A stretch of DNA of 64,000 bases from JAGVPT01 sp964439265 (GTDB taxonomy: Bacteria > Bacteroidota > Ignavibacteria > UBA10030 > UBA8401): positions 57,144 to 121,143 of the forward strand of contig CAYTOA010000006.1 of assembly GCA_964439265.1 (NCBI GenBank), given 5' to 3'. This document shows, in pieces, positions 42,845-50,743 of the stretch. Made by a program: the position numbers and the translations under genes. The notes beneath the pieces were generated by a model. The model was not told the DNA's origin and did not search any database. It was given only the letters and a program-made list of their open reading frames with translations. Position 1 is the first letter of the stretch. Every line of letters begins with the position of its first letter.

Positions 42845-43900
42845 TCATTGTTCTCTATCGACAGTTATCCCCCTAAATGGATTAATCTTTTGCAGCCATG
42901 GGACCTTTTTGTCGGACAAAGATAGTTCAATCAGCAGCAGCACGATCGCTGCCCCTATAAAGTACTGAAATTGGTCTTCAAATTCAGTGAATTGTTTGGA
43001 CCCGAACTCGCTCTTCTGCAGGGCATTCACTTCTTTATAGATCGCATCAAGTTCGTCCTGGCTGTTCGTCGCTCGGAAATACTTCCCGTTCCCGAGCGTC
43101 GCAATTTTTTCCAGCGCTGTCTCATCTAACTTGGTCAACACGACATTTCCTGCCCGATCTTTTTTAAAATCGACCTGGCGTCCGCTTGCATCATAGATCG
43201 GAATCGGCGCTCCCGCCGACGAACCCATACCGATCGTGTAGATCAAAACGCCCTTCTTGCCCGCATCGTCAGCCGGCACCATCGCATCACCTTCGGTATC
43301 CTCTCCATCGGTGATAATAACAAGGACTTTCTTGGTCGGTGTATCCCAATTGAACGATTTCATGGCTTGTTCTATCGCGCTCCCGATCGCAGTTCCCGGG
43401 GTCGGCACCGATTCGACATCAACGACATCTAAAAAGAGATCGGCTGCGCTATAATCCGTGGTGAGGGGAAACTGCACATAGCTCTCGCCTGAGAAAATGA
43501 TCAATCCGATCCGGTCTCCCGCGAGTTTGCTGATAAGATTGCCGATCTCGTACTTTGCTTTTGCCAGGCGGTTCGGCTTTACATCCTCTGCTTTCATCGA
43601 AAGTGAAACATCGAGCGCGATAAAGATATCGACTCCCTCCTGTTTCACCTCCTCCTGGCGGATGCCGACCTGAGGGTTTGCCAGCCCCAGTGCGATGAAG
43701 GCAATTGCAGCGATCAGAAGGGATGACTTCAAAGCGCGTTTCGAGCCGCTTGAATCGGCGGCGAGCCGATCAAACATCCCGAGCGAGGCAAATTTCTCCC
43801 GTGCTTCCTTCCGTTTCCGTGCTACGAACCAGAAAAGGGCAGCGGTCAGCGGTACAAGCGCAAGCCAGTATAAATATTCAGGATGTGCAAAACGAATCAT
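42845..43900 (-). CDS. batB: BatB: VWA-domain membrane protein
   Basis: A 351-aa inner-membrane protein. Two N-terminal helices (LYWLALVPLTAALFWFVA, SSLLIAAIAFIALGLA) precede a von Willebrand factor A domain whose MIDAS motif is DVSLSMKAED, with GDRIGLIIFSGESYVQFPLT and IITDGEDTEGDA. A C-terminal helix follows (YFIGAAIVLLLIELSLS). It follows batA by 3 nt. The gap to batC holds a CGTTAATTGTTGATTGCTC word repeat. Confidence 0.93.
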   Translation of the reverse strand: MIRFAHPEYLYWLALVPLTAALFWFVARKRKEAREKFASLGMFDRLAADSSGSKRALKSSLLIAAIAFIALGLANPQVGIRQEEVKQEGVDIFIALDVSLSMKAEDVKPNRLAKAKYEIGNLISKLAGDRIGLIIFSGESYVQFPLTTDYSAADLFLDVVDVESVPTPGTAIGSAIEQAMKSFNWDTPTKKVLVIITDGEDTEGDAMVPADDAGKKGVLIYTIGMGSSAGAPIPIYDASGRQVDFKKDRAGNVVLTKLDETALEKIATLGNGKYFRATNSQDELDAIYKEVNALQKSEFGSKQFTEFEDQFQYFIGAAIVLLLIELSLSDKKVPWLQKINPFRGITVDREQ

Positions 43901-43903
43901 ACG

Positions 43904-44896
43904 TTACGGCAGCTTCCTCAACCATGTTTTTGATATTCCAACATCCACCATCAATAAGAGCAATGCGAACCCTACATAAGAATAGAACATCTCAGTGAAA
44001 CGCCTGTAGGAACGAACTTCAATCCTGGACTTCTCAAGCCGGTCAATCTCTTTGTAGATTTTTTCCAATGTAGTATTGTCTGTCGCACGGAAGTATTTCC
44101 CGTCTGTCAACTCCGCGACTTTTGTTAACGCATTCTCATCCAGATCGGACTCTACCATCTGGTATCGCGTGCCAAACTGTGTCTGGACAGGAGTCGGCGC
44201 TTCGCCTTTCGTTCCCACACCAATGGTATAGATTCGTATGCCATACGATGCCGCCATTTGAGCCGCGGTAATAGGGTCAATTTCACCGCTGTTGTTCACG
44301 CCGTCCGTCAATAAGATTATGACTTTGCTTTTCGACTTGCTGTCTTTCAAGCGGGCTACTCCATTGGCAATTCCGAGGCCGATAGCAGTTTGTTCTTCAA
44401 TCATCCCGGGTGTGACCGGTTTGAGTAGGTTCTTGAGAACACCGTAATCAACGGTCAACGGGCACTGTGTAAAACTTTCCGACGCAAAAATGACGAGACC
44501 GATGCGGTCATTCGTTCGTCCGTCGATAAATTCCTGTGCCACGGCTTTGGCGGCCTCAATGCGGTTTGGATGGAAATCTTCGGCCAGCATACTGCCAGAA
44601 ATGTCAAGAGCCAAAATGATATCGATGCCTTCGCTGTAGACATTTTCTCCGTGGGAAGTTGCCTGGGGACGCGCCAGGGCGAAAATCAGGAGCGCGAGTG
44701 CGGCCATTCGCAGAATGAACGGCAGGTGACGCGCGCGCTCCTTCCGTGTCGACGCCACTTCGGAAAACGGCACCAGGGTCGAGAATCGCACTTCACTGTC
44801 GCGGTATTTCTGGCGGAAATAATACCAGACGGATAATGCCGGAATCAGGAGCAGAAGGAAAAGGAAACCTTTGCTCGCGAACGTTACATCAAACAT
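43904..44896 (-). CDS. batA: BatA: VWA-domain membrane protein
   Basis: A 330-aa paralogue of BatB. Helix 1 is FLFLLLLIPALSVWYYF, the VWA MIDAS is DISGSMLAED, then NDRIGLVIFASESFTQCPLT and ILLTDGVNNSGEIDP, and a C-terminal helix YSYVGFALLLLMVDVG. Its start overlaps the end of the upstream membrane-protein gene by 8 nt. BatA and BatB are expected to form the metal-dependent adhesion part of the Bat complex, driven by the MoxR ATPase. Confidence 0.94.
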   Translation of the reverse strand: MFDVTFASKGFLFLLLLIPALSVWYYFRQKYRDSEVRFSTLVPFSEVASTRKERARHLPFILRMAALALLIFALARPQATSHGENVYSEGIDIILALDISGSMLAEDFHPNRIEAAKAVAQEFIDGRTNDRIGLVIFASESFTQCPLTVDYGVLKNLLKPVTPGMIEEQTAIGLGIANGVARLKDSKSKSKVIILLTDGVNNSGEIDPITAAQMAASYGIRIYTIGVGTKGEAPTPVQTQFGTRYQMVESDLDENALTKVAELTDGKYFRATDNTTLEKIYKEIDRLEKSRIEVRSYRRFTEMFYSYVGFALLLLMVDVGISKTWLRKLP

Positions 44897-45881
44897 TCTG
44901 CGGCACCTCCTCTTTCGGCTTCGTCCGTTCTACTATTTCCTGCGCCTGCGGAATGACAGCTTCGTTCTCCGACGGAACGGGGGTGTACTTCGCAAATTTT
45001 ACGAGGTCTGCGTTAATGAAAAAAGCTTCGATCAATTTGGCGACGTCCTTCTCGAGTGTAAACCGCCGGAGCTCTGCGAACACCTCGTCGGACGTCAGTT
45101 CCAGAGCCATGATCCCGTACCGACCCTCAAAATACTGGCGCACAATTTCCGTCGCTTCAGAGTAAAATTCCTTTTGGTTCCCCTGCTCCCAAATCCGTTT
45201 TTCTTTCAGCTCCCTTAATCGGGTCATCGCCAGGATGTGCGGCGGAATCTTCGGCGCCTCTTCTTCGGCAATTTCTCCGGCCTTCTTTTTTCGCTTCCTG
45301 TAATAATAGTAACCACCGTAGACCAGAGCGGCGACAGCCAGAACGATTCCTGCATACAGAGCAATTTCTTTCCACGTTAATGGAACGCTGAGAGGCGGTT
45401 TAATATCCTTGATCGCCTTTGCGGTGTCGACTTCAACCGAAGCAACTTGTATCTTCTGCGGATCGGTCTGAACGTAACGCTGTGTTGTGTCGTTAGCACG
45501 AACGTATGCTAGCGGGATCGGCGGAATGACAAACGAACCGGAATCATACGCGGAAAGCGTGATCTTTCGCCCCTCTATAATCGACCCGCCCTCTTCAACA
45601 CGCGGCAGCGTGTCGAGTCTGACGATTTCAAAAACACCGAGTGAATCCTTTAATGGACTCCAGAGAATGTTCACCGAATCTGCGTGCTTCACCTGCACTG
45701 TCAGGTTCAGCCAGTCGCCCATGGTGATGTGCGTCGAGTCAACGCCCGCGGTGACCGAAACCTCCTGGCTCACCAGTGGTGAAGCGTTAACGGCAAAAAG
45801 GAGAACAACGGCGCAGAGGCACGAGGCAAAATTCTTCGTCTGGATATTCATTACGTCTTGGCTGATTTCTTTTACCATCAT
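44889..45881 (-). CDS. Bat-operon membrane protein between DUF58 and BatA
   Basis: A 330-aa exported protein with signal peptide, a beta-rich periplasmic part (residues 40-160, VSVTAGVDSTHITMGDWLNL), one membrane helix (EIALYAGIVLAVAALVYGGY) and a charged cytoplasmic domain. That last domain (FYSEATEIVRQYFEGRYGI, VKFAKYTPVPSENE) resembles the tail of BatD (FYAEISRALWEYVSDKLAI, CEFARYAPAS), so the two may have arisen by duplication. Its ATG overlaps the DUF58 stop (TAATG). No established name. Confidence 0.82.
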   Translation of the reverse strand: MMVKEISQDVMNIQTKNFASCLCAVVLLFAVNASPLVSQEVSVTAGVDSTHITMGDWLNLTVQVKHADSVNILWSPLKDSLGVFEIVRLDTLPRVEEGGSIIEGRKITLSAYDSGSFVIPPIPLAYVRANDTTQRYVQTDPQKIQVASVEVDTAKAIKDIKPPLSVPLTWKEIALYAGIVLAVAALVYGGYYYYRKRKKKAGEIAEEEAPKIPPHILAMTRLRELKEKRIWEQGNQKEFYSEATEIVRQYFEGRYGIMALELTSDEVFAELRRFTLEKDVAKLIEAFFINADLVKFAKYTPVPSENEAVIPQAQEIVERTKPKEEVPQNV

Positions 45882-46756
45882 TACAGCCGCTGTTCCCGAA
45901 TTTTGAAAAAGTCGATCAGCGGCTTGATGTAGGGATTCTGAATATGGATATCGATCCTGTCGACCTTGGTCGAAAGGAATAATTTCTTCAAGCGTTCTTC
46001 GTGCTGCCGCCAGTAATAGCGGAACGCCTGCTGAATGTGAATATTGCTCGTGTCCACCCAGCGTTCTCCCCCCGATTCCGCGTCCTGCATTTTTACGAGC
46101 CCGATCCTCGGCATTTCGCGCTCGCGGGGGTCCTGCAGCGTGATGGCAATAACGTCGTGCTTCTTGCTCACGATGCGCAGCGCCGCGTCGTAGCCCTGGT
46201 CGATAAAATCGGAGATCACAAACGTGATCGATCGTTTCTTAATGACGGAATTCAAATACTGAAGCGCCCCTTTAATATCCGTCCCCCTTCCCTCGGGATC
46301 GAACGAAAGCAAATCGCGGACGATACGAAGGATGTGTGCCTTCCCTTTTTTGGGAGGTATGAACTTTTCAATTCTGTCGGTGAAAAGGATGAGACCGACC
46401 TTGTCGTTATTGCGGATCGCCGAAAACGCAAGAACGGCGCAGACTTCCGTTGCGATCTCATTTTTCATTGCAGCGGCAGATCCGAAATTTTCAGAACGGC
46501 TCAGGTCGACAAGGAGCATGACCGTCAGTTCGCGTTCCTCCTCAAAAATTTTAATGAACGGATGGTTGAACCGGGCCGATACGTTCCAATCGATCGAGCG
46601 AATATCGTCCCCATACTGGTATTCTCGGACTTCAGAGAACTCCATCCCGCGACCTTTGAAGACCGAATGGTATTCGCCGGAGAAGACGTGGTTCACCAGT
46701 CCTCGCGTCTTGATCTCGATCTGCCGAACTTTTTTGAGTAGCTCTTGAGTAGTCAT
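45881..46756 (-). CDS. DUF58 protein of the bat operon
   Basis: A 291-aa cytoplasmic protein of the DUF58 family that regularly accompanies MoxR ATPases. The N-terminal signature is VFSGEYHSVFKGRGMEFSE with REYQYGDDIRSIDWNVSAR. A VWA-like fold follows with the metal site LLVDLSRSENFG and the segment FVISDFIDQGYD. It likely links MoxR to BatA/BatB. It lies 85 nt downstream of moxR across a repeat hairpin. Confidence 0.93.
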   Translation of the reverse strand: MTTQELLKKVRQIEIKTRGLVNHVFSGEYHSVFKGRGMEFSEVREYQYGDDIRSIDWNVSARFNHPFIKIFEEERELTVMLLVDLSRSENFGSAAAMKNEIATEVCAVLAFSAIRNNDKVGLILFTDRIEKFIPPKKGKAHILRIVRDLLSFDPEGRGTDIKGALQYLNSVIKKRSITFVISDFIDQGYDAALRIVSKKHDVIAITLQDPREREMPRIGLVKMQDAESGGERWVDTSNIHIQQAFRYYWRQHEERLKKLFLSTKVDRIDIHIQNPYIKPLIDFFKIREQRL

Positions 46757-46774
46757 TTTTCAATTAACAATCAT

Positions 46775-46833
46775 CAATGAACAATCAACATTTAAAGAGT
46801 CATCATCTCACGATCATTGTTGATTGTTCATTG
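46775..46833 (-). repeat. CAATGAACAATCAACA inverted repeat inside the bat operon
   Basis: A perfect 16-bp inverted repeat (46775-46790 and 46818-46833) with a 27-nt loop, between moxR and the DUF58 gene. It belongs to the same ATTGTTGATTGTTC word family as the batB-batC gap. A transcript hairpin here could adjust expression of downstream genes relative to moxR. Confidence 0.65.
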
Positions 46834-46841
46834 TACATTGA

Positions 46842-47831
46842 TCAGGGCACTTCGATCTTATTTAAAATCTCCTGCACGATATTCTCCGACGTCACTTCCT
46901 CCGCTTCCGCTTCGTATGTCACGGCAACGCGGTGGCGCAAGACGTCGAGACTGACGGCGCGCACATCCTCGGGGATGACGTAACCCCGCCGCTTGATGAA
47001 GGCGTATGCTTTAGCTCCGAGGGCAAGATTGATGGTCGCACGAGGCGATGCGCCGTAACTGATCAATTGCGCGATACCAGGAATACCGTACTCCTTCGGG
47101 TTACGGGTTGCAAAAACAATTTCCAGGATGTAGCGTTCAATCTTTTCGTCCATGTAAATTTCTCCCATCACCCCGCGAGCCCTGATGATGTCCTTTGTTG
47201 AGACGACGGGTTTGACATGAATCTCCGTACCATTGACGTTTTGCCGCATGATCTGCAGTTCCTCTTCCTTCGTGGGATAGTCAATCTTCACTTTCAGCAT
47301 GAAACGATCGACCTGCGCTTCCGGCAACGGATACGTCCCTTCCTGTTCGATGGGATTTTGCGTTGCAAGGACGAGGAACGGTTCCTCGAGTTTGAACGTT
47401 TCCTCTCCTATGGTTACCTGCCGTTCCTGCATCGCTTCAAGCAGCGCGCTCTGCACTTTTGCGGGAGAACGGTTGATCTCATCTGCTAAAATGAAATTCG
47501 CAAATATCGGACCTTTCTTCGTCTGAAATTTTGAGTCTTTTTGATTGTAGATCAATGTTCCAACCAGGTCGGCGGGGAGTAAATCGGGAGTGAACTGAAT
47601 CCGCTGGAACTTTGCCTGGATGGCTCCCGCAAGAGTCTTGACTGCCATCGTCTTCGCCAGGCCGGGGACTCCTTCGAGAAGGATGTGTCCGTTGGAAAGC
47701 AGCCCGATGAGCAGGCGTTCGATCATGTTTTTCTGTCCAACAATGACTTTCCCGACTTCCATCGTAAGAAGGTCAACAAACGCGCTTTCACGTTGGATCT
47801 TCTCATTGATAGCCTTAATATCGTGCTCCAT
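46842..47831 (-). CDS. moxR: MoxR family AAA+ ATPase
   Basis: A 329-aa chaperone-like ATPase, first gene of the bat operon. Walker A is EGVPGLAKT, Walker B ILADEINRSPAKVQSALLEAM, sensor I LATQNPIEQEGTYPLPEAQ, and the C-terminal lid has SPRATINLALGAKAYAFIKR. GGAGG lies 5 nt before the ATG. MoxR ATPases mature VWA-containing partners, here BatA and BatB. Confidence 0.95.
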   Translation of the reverse strand: MEHDIKAINEKIQRESAFVDLLTMEVGKVIVGQKNMIERLLIGLLSNGHILLEGVPGLAKTMAVKTLAGAIQAKFQRIQFTPDLLPADLVGTLIYNQKDSKFQTKKGPIFANFILADEINRSPAKVQSALLEAMQERQVTIGEETFKLEEPFLVLATQNPIEQEGTYPLPEAQVDRFMLKVKIDYPTKEEELQIMRQNVNGTEIHVKPVVSTKDIIRARGVMGEIYMDEKIERYILEIVFATRNPKEYGIPGIAQLISYGASPRATINLALGAKAYAFIKRRGYVIPEDVRAVSLDVLRHRVAVTYEAEAEEVTSENIVQEILNKIEVP

Positions 47832-48096
47832 TCAACCTCCGAACATGAGTAAACAAGCGTAATTATATGGAAACCTTGAACTTAGACTGCTTCTAATTTA
47901 AAAATGTTCCGCTTAAAACCAAATTGTTTGAACAGCTGTCGGATACCTTCTGGATTAGCCCCTCCAACAATTTCGACTTTTCGCATCTTTCCCGATCAGG
48001 TAGCCGACAGCTAATGACCCAATTTGGTTTCGACGGAAATAATTTGTAAGTTTTTATTGCCGTTAGAAAAAACCCCAATTATTTGAAGGCGTATAT

Positions 48097-48483
48097 ATGA
48101 TAAAAAAGCTTATGCTTTTTTCCGTTCTGTCGCTGGCGTTCGCCGCAGGCTGCGGTGAAAAAAAGGCCGATCCGGCCAAGATCGACGAAGCCACAAAGTT
48201 GATCGCCGCAAAAGATTTTGACAAAGGCATCGCGATGATCGACGACCTCGGCAAGGCGAGTCCCAGCGATGAACTCGTCAAGAAAGCGCAGGTCGATGGA
48301 CACTTGAAGTACGCAAATTTTCTTATGTATGAATCGCTCTTGCCGCCAAAAGAAAAGTATCCTTCAGCGCTGCGCCAATACAGACTTGTTGCGTCTATCG
48401 ACCCGAGCAATGGCGAAGCGAAAGATAATATCAAATTGATCGAGGGTATTTACAATCAAATGGGACGGCCAATTCCCCAGTAG
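48097..48483 (+). CDS. Small TPR-like lipoprotein
   Basis: A 128-aa protein with a lipoprotein signal; the lipobox is FAAGC (Cys19), then GEKKADPAKIDEATKLIAAKDF. The mature part has one to two TPR-like helical hairpins (YPSALRQYRLVASIDPSNGEA). Probably an outer- or inner-membrane-anchored adaptor. Monocistronic: it diverges from the bat operon and is followed by palindromic repeats and a tRNA gene. Function unknown. Confidence 0.78.
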   Translation: MIKKLMLFSVLSLAFAAGCGEKKADPAKIDEATKLIAAKDFDKGIAMIDDLGKASPSDELVKKAQVDGHLKYANFLMYESLLPPKEKYPSALRQYRLVASIDPSNGEAKDNIKLIEGIYNQMGRPIPQ

Positions 48484-48540
48484 CCGATTTGATTCTTTCG
48501 GTATGGATTTGTATCTTTGGTTTAGTTTCAGAGCGCCTTG

Positions 48541-48660
48541 CCAGCCCCGTCACAATTCGACGGGGCTTCGCGGGCATTCTTATGAGAATTTAGAAACGGG
48601 CGCTTAGCCAGTCCCGCCAATCACGAAGTGATGTCTTCGGCAAAGACGGCGGGACTTCGC
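48541..48660. repeat. Two related CCAGYCCCGYC ... GRCGGGRCTTCGC palindromes
   Basis: Copy 1: stem 48543-48551 / 48559-48567. Copy 2: stem 48610-48618 / 48648-48656, with the inner palindrome ATCACGAAGTGAT at 48620-48632. Both begin CCAG(C/T)CCCG(T/C)C and end with G(A/G)CGGG(G/A)CTTCGC. They lie between the lipoprotein gene and the tRNA; copy 1 may also end lipoprotein transcription. Confidence 0.6.
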
Positions 48661-48686
48661 TTGAAGCACCATCAAGATCTAATATT

Positions 48687-48761
48687 GGGCGCTTAGCTCA
48701 GCTGGTTCAGAGCGTACGCCTCACACGCGTAAGGTCGCAGGTTCGATCCCCGCAGCGCCCA
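48687..48761 (+). tRNA. tRNA-Val (anticodon CAC)
   Basis: A full cloverleaf: acceptor GGGCGCT / AGCGCCC, D-loop TAGCTCAGCTGGTTCAGAGC region, anticodon stem TACGC / GCGTA around loop CTCACAC (anticodon CAC), T-loop GGTTCGATCCC, discriminator A at 48761. No CCA is encoded. It reads GUG valine codons. A terminator follows directly. Confidence 0.95.
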
Positions 48762-48766
48762 CAAAA

Positions 48767-48799
48767 AACCCGTTCTTTCCGGAAGGAAGAACGGGTTTT
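48767..48799 (+). terminator. Terminator after tRNA-Val
   Basis: Stem AACCCGTTCTT (48767-48777) / AAGAACGGGTT (48787-48797), 9-nt loop, followed by a short T-rich run. Confidence 0.85.
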
Positions 48800-48983
48800 C
48801 TATTTATCTCGTCCCCGACTCCGAACGGATCACCATGGAAAAAGAGCCTAGGAACGATAAGGATCCAACGGATAACGAAATCCGGCAAAGCGGGAATTGA
48901 CTACGTATAAAAGATATTTGGGGCTTTGCCTCTTCGCAAAAGATAATAATAAATCTCGTCCAACATCTCATGAAAGAACATAA

Positions 48984-50456
48984 TCATACTTTTTTGAAGT
49001 CGATATACCCCCGGTCAACATCCGTGTGTACAAGTTCTACCCGAACTCTGTGTCCCACTTCCATCCCTTCAAATCCATTGATGAGCCTTCCTTCCACGGG
49101 GGGATGCACAAGGCGAACCCACGTCCCCTTGACCGACGCGCCGGTAACGATAGAATCGAATTGTTCTCCGACCCTCGATTCGAGCAGCATCGCTGCCGCA
49201 GATTTCTCGACCTGCCGTTCCACTTTTTTTGCCGCGTCTTCCTCTTCGGTGCAGTGAGCGGCAAGCGTTTCCAATTCGTCGTTCGTGTACGGCTGTGGTT
49301 CCCCGCTCATTGCCGATTTCAACATGCGTTGAGTAATAAGGTCTGGGAAACGGCGATTGGGAGCAGTTGAATGAGAATAATCTCTGACTGCAAGGCCAAA
49401 ATGTCCGATAGCTGTATCTGTTGGGAGCTCGACTATATATTCACCGGGCCCCATCAGCTTGATGACGCTGAGGCAAAGGTCAGGAAAGCGAAGGGGATCG
49501 TCGGCTTGAGCAGAGTTCAGGAATGTTTCCAGCACCCGCGAGTCGGGCTTTTCCGGCAGCGTGAAATTGTGCTCCTGGGCGAGCTGAACGATCCGGTTCC
49601 AGTTCTTGGGAGTTCGTACAATTCTTCGCAACGATGGAAGCTTCTTTGCCGCAAAGTAACGGGCGGTGACGCCGTTTGCGGCGATCATGAAATCTTCGAT
49701 AATATCTTTTGCCCTGTTCTTACGCTCGACGTCGAGACGCGTAATTTCATCGTTGTCAAAAACGGGGCGCGCTTCGATCGTCTCAAAATTAAGTGCTCCG
49801 TGCACATACCGAAGCGATTTCAATGATTGGGCCACATGATCCTGAAGCTTCAGATTCTCAGCAAGTCCTGACACAGTACCGATCCCCTCGGGCATCGGAC
49901 CGGTGCCCTCAAGCCACTCGGCGACGCTGTCATAAGCCAGCTTCGCACGGTTACGGACGACCGCACGGTAAACGTCGGAGTTTTGCAACGACCCATCCCC
50001 AGCAACTGTCATTTCAACAACGACGGCAAAACGGTCCGATTCAAGATTCAGCGATGTCAGATCGGTCGAGAGCCGTTCGGGGAGCATAGGAAATATCTCT
50101 GCCGCAGTATATACCGAGGTCGTATTATGGCGGGCATGTTCGTCAATGGCCGACCGGGTCTTGACGATAGCGTCAACATCGGCGATTGCCACAAGAATTT
50201 TTGTCGCTCCGCCAGCCAAGTTTTCAGCGACGGTGAGCTGATCCAGGTCGCGTGAGTCGTCGTTGTCGATTGAGCACCAAAGGAGCTGCCGTAGATCCCG
50301 CACCGACGTCCCGGTTCTTATTTCCGGTTCATGCGCGTTGTTAAGTTCGGAAATAGCTTGAGGAGAGAAATCGGTCAGAAGCCCTCGTTCAAGCATCACG
50401 CGACGGGCAATTCTCTGGAGCAATCCGCGGTGTTTATTGTCGTTTGTGTTCGTCAT
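48984..50456 (-). CDS. RNB-domain exoribonuclease, compact RNase II-like form
   Basis: A 490-aa 3'-5' exoribonuclease. The catalytic RNB motif is CSIDNDDSRDLDQL (clustered Asp), and the second motif is HSTAPNRRFPDLITQR. RNA degradation would be processive and hydrolytic. The family's two N-terminal cold-shock domains are missing; instead there is a short helical N-terminus (LLQRIARRVMLERGLLTDF), and the C-terminus carries a reduced S1-like beta domain (GASVKGTWVRLVHPPVEG). This compact plan is like the Deinococcus DrII type. No interruption of the frame is seen. Confidence 0.88.
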   Translation of the reverse strand: MTNTNDNKHRGLLQRIARRVMLERGLLTDFSPQAISELNNAHEPEIRTGTSVRDLRQLLWCSIDNDDSRDLDQLTVAENLAGGATKILVAIADVDAIVKTRSAIDEHARHNTTSVYTAAEIFPMLPERLSTDLTSLNLESDRFAVVVEMTVAGDGSLQNSDVYRAVVRNRAKLAYDSVAEWLEGTGPMPEGIGTVSGLAENLKLQDHVAQSLKSLRYVHGALNFETIEARPVFDNDEITRLDVERKNRAKDIIEDFMIAANGVTARYFAAKKLPSLRRIVRTPKNWNRIVQLAQEHNFTLPEKPDSRVLETFLNSAQADDPLRFPDLCLSVIKLMGPGEYIVELPTDTAIGHFGLAVRDYSHSTAPNRRFPDLITQRMLKSAMSGEPQPYTNDELETLAAHCTEEEDAAKKVERQVEKSAAAMLLESRVGEQFDSIVTGASVKGTWVRLVHPPVEGRLINGFEGMEVGHRVRVELVHTDVDRGYIDFKKV

Positions 50457-50688
50457 AGGTCAGGAATATATAATTTTAGCGGTAAGTATTCACCATCCGG
50501 GGTGAAGATGCTTAACAGTATCGGATAATCTAATCACGTTGTCAAGCGGAATGATAGCGATGGAGAAGAACGTTTTGCACGAATTCGAAGCAACGCCATG
50601 ACGTCCAATTTAATTGCTGCGCAGATGCACGGCGCGCGCCCTCTAAGCAACGAAAGTCATAGCCTCAGTAGTCCCGCTACTCCCGTCG

Positions 50689-50719
50689 AAAAAAAATAAA
50701 GCCCCGCGAGTGCAGGGCT
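50689..50719 (-). terminator. Terminator of the PepF gene
   Basis: On the minus strand a hairpin AGCCCTGC / GCGGGGCT (50700-50719) is followed by TTTATTTTTTTT (50689-50700). It lies 24 nt after the PepF stop. Confidence 0.85.
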
Positions 50720-50743
50720 CTGCAATCGGCCGCAGGTTATCGG

